From Ferrovibrio sp046297895 (GTDB lineage Bacteria > Pseudomonadota > Alphaproteobacteria > Ferrovibrionales > Ferrovibrionaceae): 64,000 nucleotides of DNA. Shown here one piece after another: positions 1 to 7,923 of this stretch; within the stretch, counting starts at the first letter, position 1; each line of letters starts with the position of its first letter. Where the stretch lies: contig NZ_JBKBHC010000006.1 in NCBI RefSeq assembly GCF_046297895.1, positions 248,001 through 312,000 on the forward strand. The letters run 5' to 3'. Below the pieces are notes generated by a model, which was not told the DNA's origin, searched no databases, and was given only the letters and a program-made list of their open reading frames with translations. A program made the translations under genes and the position numbers.

Positions 1-436
1 TGTCGAAATGGCGCGGCGAGGTGGTCGCTACAGCGGTTTCGTAATCGGCATAGGACAGCAGGTTTAGGCCGTAAGCGCGCGCCAGTTCATCGGCCACGAC
101 GATGTTGTCGGCATCGTGGATCAGCAGCTTCGGTGCGGCATCCTGCGCCACCGGCCCAAGTTCCGGTGCCGGCTGGCGCCAGTTCAGCGGGACGAGGATG
201 GCACCCAGCTTGCCGCAGGCGAACAGGATCTCGAAAAAGGCGGCACTGTTCAGGCAAAGGATCGCGACGCGGTCGCCGGCTGCCACACCACTGTTGCCAA
301 GCCAGGCGGCGAAGCGGTTGGCGCGCTCGTCCAGGTCGCGGTAGCTCAGCGTGCGGCCACTTTCCATTTCGATGAAAGCGGTCTTGTCCGGTGTCAGTTC
401 GGCGCGCCGTGCCGCGATGTCGAAAACCTTCTGCAT
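1..436 (-). CDS. AMP-dependent acyl-CoA synthetase/ligase, N-terminal part (cut by window edge)
   Basis: About 145 N-terminal residues are visible; the rest lies beyond base 1. The start (ATG at 436) gives a protein beginning MQKVFDIAARRAELTPDKTA, followed by a region with YRDLDERANRFA and AGDRVAILCLNS. This is the typical N-terminal fold of the ANL superfamily, which activates a carboxylic acid with ATP and transfers it to CoA. The AMP-binding P-loop is not in the window, so the substrate cannot be told. The gene lies 11 bases downstream of an enoyl-CoA hydratase gene and is the third gene of a TetR-led operon, which suggests that it activates the acid brought in by the divergent ABC transporter. 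Family assignment is firm; substrate is unknown. Confidence 0.85.
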   Translation of the reverse strand, partial: MQKVFDIAARRAELTPDKTAFIEMESGRTLSYRDLDERANRFAAWLGNSGVAAGDRVAILCLNSAAFFEILFACGKLGAILVPLNWRQPAPELGPVAQDAAPKLLIHDADNIVVADELARAYGLNLLSYADYETAVATTSPRHFD

Positions 437-447
437 GGTTTCCCCCG

Positions 448-1218
448 TTATGCCGACTTGGCCAGGAAACGCGCCATGCCGTGATGCGCCTCCTCGCTGT
501 CGATCTGTTCGAGAAAGGACTGCCTCTCCAGTTCCAGCGCGGCGGCGATAGCGGCACGCCGCGCGGGCGGCAGCAGGTTGGCCTTGGTGCGGCGCATGGC
601 CCCGGACTGTTTGGTCATCACGTCCTGCAGCCATCCATCGATGGTGGCGTCCAGCGTTTCCGGCTCGACCAGCGCGCTGGCCAGACCAAGCCGCACGGCC
701 TCGGCGGCGCCAACGCGGCGGTTCCGCAACTGGATCTCCCGCGCCGCCGCCTCGCCGATGCGCGCAGGCAGCAGGGCGGTCCAGCCGCCATCCGGGCTGA
801 AGCCCACTTCAGTATAGTAAGGCTGGATGAAGACCTGCGGCGTGATCACGGCCAGATCGCAGGCCAGCAGGAAGCCCAGCGAGCCGCCGGTGACCGGACC
901 GTGGATGCGGCCGAGTACAGGGACCGGCAGGTCGAGCAGGGCGAGGATGCAGTCGTTCAGGCCGCCCACCAATCCATCGGCGTAGGCGCGGCGCTGGCCC
1001 CGGGGAACGGCGAAGAAGCCGCCGACATCGCCGCCGGTGGAAAAGCTGCGCCCCTCGGCCTGCAGGACGAGGACGCGCAGTTCAGGCATTGCGGCAATGC
1101 GGGCCAGATCCCGTTTCAGCGCATCGATCAGATCCGGCACCAGGCTGTTATGCCGCTCGGGCCGGTTCAGCGTCAGCCGGGCAACCGGCCCGGCGATATC
1201 GAGGCGGGTGACGGGCAT
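448..1218 (-). CDS. Enoyl-CoA hydratase/isomerase family protein
   Basis: This 256-residue protein is a crotonase-fold enzyme of usual length. It begins with the family-typical VARLTLNRPERHNSL. The first oxyanion-hole region is GRSFSTGGDVGGFF (about residues 56-69) and the second is HGPVTGGSLGFLLACDLAV (about 105-123), where the usual AGAG appears as TGGS. Such enzymes hydrate, isomerise or cleave acyl-CoA thioesters. It sits 3 bases downstream of the TetR gene and 11 bases upstream of an acyl-CoA ligase gene, so the three probably form one transcript. The exact reaction cannot be assigned from sequence. Confidence 0.88.
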   Translation of the reverse strand: MPVTRLDIAGPVARLTLNRPERHNSLVPDLIDALKRDLARIAAMPELRVLVLQAEGRSFSTGGDVGGFFAVPRGQRRAYADGLVGGLNDCILALLDLPVPVLGRIHGPVTGGSLGFLLACDLAVITPQVFIQPYYTEVGFSPDGGWTALLPARIGEAAAREIQLRNRRVGAAEAVRLGLASALVEPETLDATIDGWLQDVMTKQSGAMRRTKANLLPPARRAAIAAALELERQSFLEQIDSEEAHHGMARFLAKSA

Positions 1219-1221
1219 GGA

Positions 1222-1854
1222 TCAGCGTGCGGCCATGCCATGCGCCAGCATGGTGGTGGCGACATCGACGATGGGGTCGAGCGGCGCCTTCGGGTCCCAC
1301 AGGCCATAGCGCTGGCCGAGGAATACGGCGATACCCATCAGCATCCAGGCGCGGACTTCGGTAGCATTCTCGGTGCCGCCGGGGGTGATTTCGCCACGCT
1401 TCTCCGCAGCCGCCAGCGCGATGCGATAGGATTTGGCGAATTCGGTGTAGTACTGGCGGTAGACCTTCTCGTCGACGAACTGCGATTCCTCCACCACCTT
1501 GTAGAGGTCGGGATTGCGGCGCACGAAATCGAGGAAGGCGCGCAGGCCCAGCCGCTCGGCTTCGATGCGGTTCTGCGCACCTTCGGTGGCTTCGGTCAGG
1601 TGATGACGCAGCATGCGGCCCATATGCAGCACCAACTCGCGCATCACGTCTTCCTTGCTGCGGAAGTAGATGTAGAAGGTGCCCTGGGCGACGCCGGCTT
1701 CAGATGTGATCGTGCTGATCGAGGCCTCGGCGAAGCCGCGCCGGCCGATTTCGCGCTTGGCGGCATCCAGAATCTTGCGTCGGGTCATCTCGCCCCGGCC
1801 GGTCTTGGGCAGGGGCAGGGCGCGCTTCTTCGCTCTAGGGGCGGCGTTTAACAT
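1222..1854 (-). CDS. TetR/AcrR family transcriptional regulator
   Basis: This 210-residue protein has an N-terminal TetR helix-turn-helix: TRRKILDAAKREIGRRGF followed by STITSEAGVAQGTFYIYFRS (about residues 24-66), then a variable ligand-binding domain. The ATG at 1854 is preferred, although the internal Met at 1788 (MTRRKIL) is a possible shorter start. The gene heads an operon with an enoyl-CoA hydratase and an acyl-CoA ligase and diverges from an ABC transporter operon. An inverted repeat overlaps its start codon and a near-identical one lies about 100 bases away towards the transporter, so it probably represses itself and the transporter. A CoA thioester or carboxylate effector is an inference from the neighbours. 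Confidence 0.9.
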   Translation of the reverse strand: MLNAAPRAKKRALPLPKTGRGEMTRRKILDAAKREIGRRGFAEASISTITSEAGVAQGTFYIYFRSKEDVMRELVLHMGRMLRHHLTEATEGAQNRIEAERLGLRAFLDFVRRNPDLYKVVEESQFVDEKVYRQYYTEFAKSYRIALAAAEKRGEITPGGTENATEVRAWMLMGIAVFLGQRYGLWDPKAPLDPIVDVATTMLAHGMAAR

Positions 1855-1871
1855 GATTCGTCCGTCATGTT
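1850..1871. promoter_or_regulatory. Inverted repeat, probable TetR operator 1
   Basis: A perfect 7-bp inverted repeat, AACATGA and TCATGTT, is separated by 8 bases and covers the TetR start codon. It shares the pattern ACATGA-N8-TCATGTTTGG with a second site at 1960, including the bases outside the right arm. Repetition of the same element in one divergent intergenic region supports an operator for the adjacent regulator. Confidence 0.65.
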
Positions 1872-1959
1872 TGGATTATCCGTCGTTTCCTCCGCCCACG
1901 GCCGAAATCGTCAGAATCCAGCTTGACGGGCTTGTGGCGCAAGGCTACGAATAGTCGAG

Positions 1960-1979
1960 ACATGAATCAAGTGTCATGT
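1960..1979. promoter_or_regulatory. Inverted repeat, probable TetR operator 2
   Basis: This is the second copy: ACATGA, 8 bases, TCATGT, followed by TTGG as in the first copy. It lies about 150 bases before the start of the ABC transporter binding-protein gene (2130). The remaining bases to 2129 show no other clear element; a transporter promoter must be here but I could not place its hexamers with confidence. Confidence 0.65.
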
Positions 1980-2129
1980 TTGGCGGGCGCCCCCAGCGGA
2001 CGGTGCCCGTCACCGGCACCGGGACCACCCGGGCCGCAGCAAAGGGAGGAGCACGATGTCGCGCATAACGCACGCCTGTAGTCGCGTCTCCATCGCCATC
2101 CGTCCGCAATCGTCGCAAGGGAGAACACA

Positions 2130-3329
2130 ATGCAGCGCGTGATGAAGTCGGCGGCGTTCGCCGCCGCCCTGATCGCCGGCAGCGCCATGACCGCGCAGGC
2201 CGCCGATCTCAAGATCGCCCTGATCGCCAGCAAGACCGGTCCGCTCGAGGCTTATGCCAAGCAGACCGAAACCGGCTTCATGATGGGTTTGGAGTACCTG
2301 ACCAAGAACACGATGACCTGGCAGGGCCGCAAGATCCAGGTGATTGTCAAGGACGACCAGTTCAAGCCCGACGTGGCGAAGTCGCTACTGGAGCAGGCCT
2401 ATGGCGACGACAATGTCGATATCGCCGTTGGCACCACCGGTTCGGGGGCTGCATTGGCCATGCTGCCGGTTGCCGAGGAATACAAGAAGATCCTGGTCGT
2501 CGAACCGGCCGTGGCCGATGCGATTACCGGCGAGAAGTGGAACAAGTATATTTTCCGTACCGCGCGCAACTCGATGCAGGATGCCTATGCCGCGGCCGCT
2601 TCCTTTCCCACGTCGGGTGAGGTGAACGTGGCCACACTGGCGCAGGATTACGCCTTCGGCCGCGACGGCATCAAGGCGATGAAGGATGCACTGTCCACCC
2701 TGCGCCCGAACGTGAAGGTGGTGTTCGAGGAATACGCCCCGACTCAGACCACCGACTTCACCGCATCGGCCCAGCGCCTGTTCGATGCGCTGAAGGACAA
2801 GCCGGGCAAGAAAATCATCGCCATCGTCTGGGCCGGCCCGCATCCGCTGCCCAAGATCGCCGACCTGAAGCCGGAGCGTTTCGGTATCGAAATGGCGCCG
2901 GGCGGCAACATCCTGCCGGTGATGAAGCTGTACAAGCCGTATCCGGGCATGGAAGGCGCGATCTATTACTACTACGATTTCCCGAAGAACCCGATGAACG
3001 ACTGGCTGGTGGCCGAGCACAAGAAGCGCAACAACGGCGCACCGCCTGACTTCTTCACCGCCGGTGGTTTTGCCGCCGCCTCGGCCGTGCTGACCGCCAT
3101 CCAGAAGGCCGGCGGCACCAACACCGACAAGCTGATCGCCGCCATGGAAGGCATGGCCTTCGACACCCCGAAGGGCACCATGTTCTTCCGCAGGGAAGAT
3201 CATCAGGCGATGCAGCAGATGTATCACTTCCGGGTCAAGAAGGACGGCAAGGACGATAACGACCTGCTCGAGCTCGTGCAGGTGATCCCGGAATCGGCCA
3301 TGCCGCTGCCGATCCGTAACAAGCGCTGA
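2130..3329 (+). CDS. ABC transporter substrate-binding protein (branched-chain amino acid/LivK type)
   Basis: This 399-residue periplasmic binding protein has a clear Sec signal peptide (MQRVMKSAAFAAALIAGSAM then TAQAADL, cleaved around residue 25). The mature part starts LKIALIASKTGPLEAYAKQT, the usual first strand and ligand loop of the type I periplasmic binding fold used by Liv-type transporters. It is the first gene of a six-gene operon with two ATPases, two permeases and a hydrolase. Liv-type systems near CoA-ligase genes often carry aromatic or aliphatic carboxylates rather than amino acids, and that reading is favoured here, but the ligand is not determined. A strong stem-loop follows the stop codon. 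Confidence 0.9.
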   Translation: MQRVMKSAAFAAALIAGSAMTAQAADLKIALIASKTGPLEAYAKQTETGFMMGLEYLTKNTMTWQGRKIQVIVKDDQFKPDVAKSLLEQAYGDDNVDIAVGTTGSGAALAMLPVAEEYKKILVVEPAVADAITGEKWNKYIFRTARNSMQDAYAAAASFPTSGEVNVATLAQDYAFGRDGIKAMKDALSTLRPNVKVVFEEYAPTQTTDFTASAQRLFDALKDKPGKKIIAIVWAGPHPLPKIADLKPERFGIEMAPGGNILPVMKLYKPYPGMEGAIYYYYDFPKNPMNDWLVAEHKKRNNGAPPDFFTAGGFAAASAVLTAIQKAGGTNTDKLIAAMEGMAFDTPKGTMFFRREDHQAMQQMYHFRVKKDGKDDNDLLELVQVIPESAMPLPIRNKR

Positions 3330-3342
3330 TTGCCGCTCAACC

Positions 3343-3375
3343 GGCCGGGACGATCTTGTCGTCCCGGCCATTTTC
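3343..3375 (+). terminator. Intrinsic terminator-like hairpin between binding-protein and ATPase genes
   Basis: A perfect 11-bp stem (GGCCGGGACGA at 3343-3353, TCGTCCCGGCC at 3359-3369) with a 5-base loop is followed by ATTTTC. It lies inside the operon, 14 bases after the stop of the binding-protein gene. It probably acts as a partial terminator or 3'-end protector, giving more binding protein than membrane components. Confidence 0.75.
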
Positions 3376-3404
3376 ATATCCGGTCCCCATTTTCATATCC
3401 GGTC
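3368..3404 (+). repeat. Two tandem copies of an 18-bp direct repeat
   Basis: CCATTTTCATATCCGGTC occurs at 3368-3385 and again at 3387-3404, a period of 19 bases, directly after the hairpin and directly before the ATPase start codon at 3407. It leaves no normal Shine-Dalgarno sequence before that start. It looks like a local slippage duplication. Confidence 0.85.
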
Positions 3405-3406
3405 TG

Positions 3407-4189
3407 ATGCCCGCCACGCCAACGCTTGAAACCCGTGACCTGACGATCCGCTTCGGCGGCCATGTCGCCGTGAATGCCGTCAGCTGTGCTTTCCATCCCG
3501 GCACCCTGACCGCCATCGTCGGGCCGAACGGTGCCGGCAAGACCACCTATTTCAATCTGATCTCGGGCCAGCTCAAGGCGACTTCCGGTTCGGTTCTGCT
3601 GCGCGGGCAGGATGTCGGCGGCCTGACGGCCTCGGCCCGCACCAAGCGCGGCATGGGCCGTGCATTTCAGTTGACCAACCTGTTTCCCAATCTCACCGTG
3701 ATGGAAAACGTGCGGCTGGCCGTGCAGTCGCGCGCCAATGCGGGCATGCGGCTTCTGCAGTTGTGGAGCCATCGTCGCGACTTGATCGAAAAGGCCGATA
3801 GCCTGCTGGACTCTGTAAGGCTGCTTGAGAAGCGCAACGCCATGGCCGGCGCACTGCCCCATGGCGACCAGCGCAAGCTGGAAGTGGCCCTGCTGCTGGC
3901 TCTGGAGCCCGATGTGTTCATGTTTGACGAGCCCACGGCCGGCATGTCGGTTGATGAAGTGCCGACCGTGCTGGACCTGATCCACGGCATCAAGGCGCGT
4001 GGCGACAAGACCGTGCTGCTGGTCGAGCACAAGATGGATGTGGTGCGTTCGCTGGCCGACCGCATCATCGTGCTGCATAACGGCACGCTCGTGGCCGACG
4101 GCGAACCGGCCGCAGTGATCGCCTCGCCGGTGGTGCAGGAGGCCTATCTGGGCATTTCGCCCGAGGCCGGACAGGAGGGCGCACGATGA
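3407..4189 (+). CDS. livG: Liv-type ABC transporter ATP-binding protein (LivG)
   Basis: The start at 3407 (MPATPTLETRDLTIRFGG) is chosen over an in-frame ATG at 3356 because the latter lies within the hairpin. The protein has 260 residues, usual for LivG. Walker A is GPNGAGKTT (about residues 39-47) and Walker B is VFMFDEPTAG. The signature is LPHGDQRKLEVA, a variant of LSxGQ seen in carboxylate-type Liv systems, and a switch histidine lies in LLVEHKMD. It powers import through the inner membrane with the LivF partner. It overlaps livF by four bases (ATGA), so the two are translationally coupled. Confidence 0.9.
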   Translation: MPATPTLETRDLTIRFGGHVAVNAVSCAFHPGTLTAIVGPNGAGKTTYFNLISGQLKATSGSVLLRGQDVGGLTASARTKRGMGRAFQLTNLFPNLTVMENVRLAVQSRANAGMRLLQLWSHRRDLIEKADSLLDSVRLLEKRNAMAGALPHGDQRKLEVALLLALEPDVFMFDEPTAGMSVDEVPTVLDLIHGIKARGDKTVLLVEHKMDVVRSLADRIIVLHNGTLVADGEPAAVIASPVVQEAYLGISPEAGQEGAR

Positions 4190-4911
4190 CAGATGCGATC
4201 CTGCGCCTGGAAGGCGTGCATACCCATATCGGACAGTATCACATCCTGCATGGCGTCGACCTTGTGGTGCCGCGTGGCCAGCTCACCATGCTGCTGGGCC
4301 GCAACGGCGCCGGCAAGACCACCACTTTGCGCACCATCATGGGCCTGTGGCAGGCGTCGAAAGGCCATGTGCATTTCGACGGCCGCGACATCACGAAGCT
4401 GCCCACGCCCGAGATCGCTCAAGCAGGCATCGCCTACGTGCCCGAGAATATGGGCATCTTCGCCGACCTCACCGTGCGCGAGAACATGATCCTGGCCGCC
4501 CGCAACGGCGAGATCGATCCGAAACGCCTGAAATGGATTTTTGGACTGTTCCCGGCGCTGGAGAAATTCTGGTCGCTGGCGGCCGGCACGCTGTCGGGCG
4601 GGCAGAAGCAGATGCTGGCCATCGCCCGCGCCATCGTCGAGCCGCGCGAGTTGCTGCTGATCGACGAGCCGACCAAGGGCCTGGCTCCCGCCATCATCAT
4701 GAACATGATCCAGGCCTTTCGCGAACTGAAATCCACCGGTGCGACCATCCTGCTGGTGGAGCAGAATTTCATGGCCGCCAAGATGCTTGGCGATACGGTG
4801 GCCGTGATGGACGATGGCCGCGTCGTGCATCGCGGCGCCATGGCCGAACTGGCCCAAGATACGTCGCTGCAGCAGAAATTGCTGGGCCTGAGCATGGATG
4901 CGCATCAATGA
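4186..4911 (+). CDS. livF: Liv-type ABC transporter ATP-binding protein (LivF)
   Basis: This 241-residue ATPase has Walker A LGRNGAGKTTT (about residues 37-47), signature TLSGGQKQMLAIARA (about 135-149) and Walker B LLLIDEPTKGLAP (about 156-168). These are full and canonical, unlike its LivG partner, whose signature is variant. Start and stop codons overlap both neighbours (ATGA at 4186-4189 and at 4908-4911), so expression is coupled. It forms the second half of the nucleotide-binding pair. Confidence 0.92.
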   Translation: MTDAILRLEGVHTHIGQYHILHGVDLVVPRGQLTMLLGRNGAGKTTTLRTIMGLWQASKGHVHFDGRDITKLPTPEIAQAGIAYVPENMGIFADLTVRENMILAARNGEIDPKRLKWIFGLFPALEKFWSLAAGTLSGGQKQMLAIARAIVEPRELLLIDEPTKGLAPAIIMNMIQAFRELKSTGATILLVEQNFMAAKMLGDTVAVMDDGRVVHRGAMAELAQDTSLQQKLLGLSMDAHQ

Positions 4912-5927
4912 GCACCGCTGTCGCCGCCACTGAAACCGCTTCGCTGCCCAAGGTGAAGACCGACTGGCTGCCGGCCCTGCTGGTGCCGATCCTGGCACTG
5001 GCCGCCCTGCCGCTGGTGGGCAGTTTCTCCACCTGGGTCACGCTCACCGTGGCGGCGCTCGCCATGGGCATGATGATCTTCCTGATGGCTTCCGGCCTCA
5101 CGCTCGTCTTCGGCCTGATGGATGTGCTGAATTTCGGCCATGGCGTATTCATCTCGTTCGGTGCCTATGTCAGCCTGATGGTGTTGGGGCCGCTGGCCGG
5201 CTGGGTCGAGAGCCCGAATATCTGGCTCAATATCGGTGTGCTGCTGGCCTGCATCCTGGTCGCCATGCTGGTGACCGGTGCGCTGGGTTATGCTTTCGAG
5301 CGGGTGGTGATCCGCCCGGTTTATGGCCAGCACCTGAAGCAGATTTTGATCACCATGGGCGGCATGATCGTGGCCGAACAGATGATCCACGTGATCTGGG
5401 GCGCCAGCCCGATCCCGCTGCGACTGCCCGAAGGCTTGCGCGGCGCCATCGTGGTGGGCGAGGCGGCGATGGAAAAATACCGCGTGATCGCCGTGGTGCT
5501 GGGCCTGCTGGTTTTTGGCTTGATGCACCTGATGCTCAACCGCACCAAGATCGGCCTGCTGATCCGTGCCGGCGTGGAAAACGCCGAGATGGTGGAGGCC
5601 CTGGGCTACAAAATCCGCCGCCTCTTCGTCGGCGTGTTCATCGCCGGTTCGGCCCTGGCCGGCCTGGGCGGTGTGCTCTGGGCCTTTTATCGCCAGACGC
5701 TTACCGCCGGCATGGGCATGGAAGTGAACGTGCTGATCTTCATCGTCATCATCATCGGCGGCCTGGGTTCCATCGGCGGCTGCTTTGTCGGCGCCATCCT
5801 GGTGGCGCTGGTGGCCAATTACACCGGCTTCCTGGCGCCCAAGCTGGCGCTAGGGTCCAGCATCCTGCTGATGGTGCTGATCCTGCTGTGGCGGCCGCAG
5901 GGCCTGTATCCCGTGGCCAAGCGGTAA
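4908..5927 (+). CDS. livH: Liv-type ABC transporter permease (LivH)
   Basis: The ATG at 4908 overlaps the livF stop and gives a 339-residue integral membrane protein with about eight to nine hydrophobic segments. Family-typical stretches include SGLTLVFGLMDVLNFGHGVF near residue 61 and GLGSIGGCFVGAI near residue 285. The open frame extends far upstream through livF, but that part is a shadow of livF in another frame. It pairs with LivM as the membrane channel. Confidence 0.92.
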   Translation: MSTAVAATETASLPKVKTDWLPALLVPILALAALPLVGSFSTWVTLTVAALAMGMMIFLMASGLTLVFGLMDVLNFGHGVFISFGAYVSLMVLGPLAGWVESPNIWLNIGVLLACILVAMLVTGALGYAFERVVIRPVYGQHLKQILITMGGMIVAEQMIHVIWGASPIPLRLPEGLRGAIVVGEAAMEKYRVIAVVLGLLVFGLMHLMLNRTKIGLLIRAGVENAEMVEALGYKIRRLFVGVFIAGSALAGLGGVLWAFYRQTLTAGMGMEVNVLIFIVIIIGGLGSIGGCFVGAILVALVANYTGFLAPKLALGSSILLMVLILLWRPQGLYPVAKR

Positions 5928-5942
5928 GGGGAGGAACGCCTC

Positions 5943-7025
5943 ATGCTGCCGAACAATCCGATCCACAGCATTCTCTCCGGCGATTACCCGCGGTCAAAGG
6001 TTCTCTCGGCCGCGTTGGTCATCGTGCTGTTCAGCCTGGCCTTTGCGCCTTTCCTGTTTCCGGGCAGTCAGCCGCTGAACGTCGCCGCCAAGATCTGCGT
6101 CTTCGTCATTCTGGTCGCCAGCTATGATTTGCTGCTGGGCTATACCGGTATCGTTTCCTTTGCCCATACGATGTTCTACGGCATCGGCGGCTATGGCGTG
6201 GCGATCGCCATGTACAATTTCAATGCCGGCTGGGGCGCGCTCGGGCTGGGTGTGCTGGCCGCGCTTGTGCTTGCTATGCTTCTGGCCCTGCTGATTGGCC
6301 TGTTCTCCCTGCGGGTGCGGGCGATCTTCTTCGCCATGATCACGCTGGCGGTGGCCTCAGCCTTCGCCATCCTGGCATCGCAGCTCAACGAGATCACCGG
6401 TGGCGAGGATGGCCGCAGCTATCGCATCCCTGAAATGCTGCGTCCGGCCTTCCGCCTGTTCGACGAACCGGTTCTGGGCGTGATGATCAATGGCCGTATC
6501 CTCACCTATTACCTGATCTTTTTCGCAGCCTTGATTCTGTTCCTGCTGGCGCTGCGAGTGGTGAATTCCCCCTTCGGCCGCGTGCTGCAGGCGATCCGCG
6601 AGAACGATTTCCGCGCCGAGGCGCTGGGCTACCGCGTGGTGGTCTATCGCTCCATTGCCAACTGCCTGTCGGCCGGCATGGCCACGCTCGCCGGCGTGCT
6701 GATGGCTTTGTGGCTGCGCTACACCGGCCCTGACACCACGCTAAGCTTCGCCATCATGATCGATATCCTGCTGATGGTGGTGATTGGCGGCATGGGCACG
6801 CTTTATGGCGCGGTGCTGGGTGCCACCATTTTCATCCTGGCGCAGAATTACCTGCAGGTGCTGATGGGGCAGTTCAGCGGCATGCTGGAATCGGCCGGCA
6901 TCCCGCTATTGCCCGGTCTGTTCCATGCCGACCGCTGGCTGCTCTGGCTCGGCATCCTGTTCGTGCTCAGTGTCTATTTCTTCCCAGCCGGCATCGTCGG
7001 CAAGCTGCGGCAGATGAAATCATGA
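5943..7025 (+). CDS. livM: Liv-type ABC transporter permease (LivM)
   Basis: This 360-residue permease starts at ATG 5943 with a GGGGAGG Shine-Dalgarno element upstream. It has about nine to ten membrane segments. Conserved regions are YDLLLGYTGIVSFAHTMFYG (about residues 61-80), RVLQAIRENDFRAEALGY (about 215-232) and MGTLYGAVLGATIF near residue 285. It ends overlapping the hydrolase start by four bases. Confidence 0.92.
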   Translation: MLPNNPIHSILSGDYPRSKVLSAALVIVLFSLAFAPFLFPGSQPLNVAAKICVFVILVASYDLLLGYTGIVSFAHTMFYGIGGYGVAIAMYNFNAGWGALGLGVLAALVLAMLLALLIGLFSLRVRAIFFAMITLAVASAFAILASQLNEITGGEDGRSYRIPEMLRPAFRLFDEPVLGVMINGRILTYYLIFFAALILFLLALRVVNSPFGRVLQAIRENDFRAEALGYRVVVYRSIANCLSAGMATLAGVLMALWLRYTGPDTTLSFAIMIDILLMVVIGGMGTLYGAVLGATIFILAQNYLQVLMGQFSGMLESAGIPLLPGLFHADRWLLWLGILFVLSVYFFPAGIVGKLRQMKS

Positions 7026-7864
7026 TCGCGCGTTCGCGCTATTACGACCTGCTCGGCCACTCGGTCCATTGCCTGGAATGGGGTGACGGGGCCGCCCCGG
7101 CGGTAATCCTGTGGCACGGCTTTGCCCGCAATGCCCATGATTTCGAATATCTGGCCGGCGCCCTGGCCGACCGTTACCGCCTGATCGCGCCCGATACCAT
7201 TGGCCGGGGCCTCAGCGCCTGGAGCCCGAACCCCGATACGGAATATACCGTGCCGTTCTATGCCCGGCAGGCCGTCGCTCTGCTGGATCTGCTCAATCTG
7301 CAGAGCGTGCGCTGGGTCGGCACCTCGATGGGTGGGTTGATCGGCATGGTCTGCGCTGCCACGGCCTTGAAAGACCGCATCAGCCATCTTGTGCTCAACG
7401 ATGTAGGTCCGGCCATTGCGCCGGGCGCCGTGCAGCGCATTCTGTCTTATGCCGGATCTCCGCCGGCTTTCGCCAGCCTGCCCGAGCTGGAGCAGTATTT
7501 TCGCACCATCTATGCGCCGTTTGGTATCGCCTCCGATGCAGGCTGGCGCCGCCTGGCGGAAACCTCGGCGCGGCGTCTGCCCGATGGCCGGCTCACCACC
7601 CATTACGACCCGGAGATCGCCGCTGTGCTGGGCCGCCAGAGCGCAGGTGCCTCAGGCGATGCCTGGCCGATTTACGACCAGATCGCGGCCCGGACACTGC
7701 TGCTGCGGGGTGCCGTGTCCGACCTGCTGGGCGACGAAACCGCCGCCGAGATGACCCGGCGCGGCCCGAAGGCACAGCGCGTCGACATACCGGGCATCGG
7801 CCATGCTCCGGCGCTGGATACCGCCGAACAGGTCGCCCTGATCGCGCAATTCCTGGCCGAATAG
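7022..7864 (+). CDS. Alpha/beta-fold hydrolase
   Basis: This 280-residue enzyme has the alpha/beta hydrolase elements: oxyanion region LWHGFARN (about 30-37), nucleophile elbow GTSMGG with Ser102, probable acid in SDLLGDE near residue 233 and histidine in GIGHAP near residue 262. It overlaps livM by ATGA and is the last gene of the transporter operon. Co-transcription with an uptake system suggests that it hydrolyses the imported compound or an intermediate, for example an ester or a ring-cleavage product. The specific substrate cannot be read from the sequence. Confidence 0.85.
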   Translation: MIARSRYYDLLGHSVHCLEWGDGAAPAVILWHGFARNAHDFEYLAGALADRYRLIAPDTIGRGLSAWSPNPDTEYTVPFYARQAVALLDLLNLQSVRWVGTSMGGLIGMVCAATALKDRISHLVLNDVGPAIAPGAVQRILSYAGSPPAFASLPELEQYFRTIYAPFGIASDAGWRRLAETSARRLPDGRLTTHYDPEIAAVLGRQSAGASGDAWPIYDQIAARTLLLRGAVSDLLGDETAAEMTRRGPKAQRVDIPGIGHAPALDTAEQVALIAQFLAE

Positions 7865-7888
7865 CCGGGGGCGGACCCGGGCGGGCGG

Positions 7889-7917
7889 TTGGCCGGAACA
7901 GCCGGCCGCCCTATACT
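7889..7917 (+). promoter_or_regulatory. Promoter for the Fur-family gene; leaderless transcript likely
   Basis: TTGGCC (7889-7894), 17 bases, TATACT (7912-7917). The start codon at 7924 lies about where transcription should begin, so the mRNA probably has no 5' leader. The spacer sits in a GC-rich inverted region (GGGCGG and CCGCCC arms) that could bind a regulator. Confidence 0.5.
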
Positions 7918-7923
7918 GATCGT

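Noticed and set aside
391..1851. Open frame of 486 codons on the plus strand
   Set aside because: It is antisense to the enoyl-CoA hydratase and TetR genes, both with clear motifs, so it is a shadow frame.
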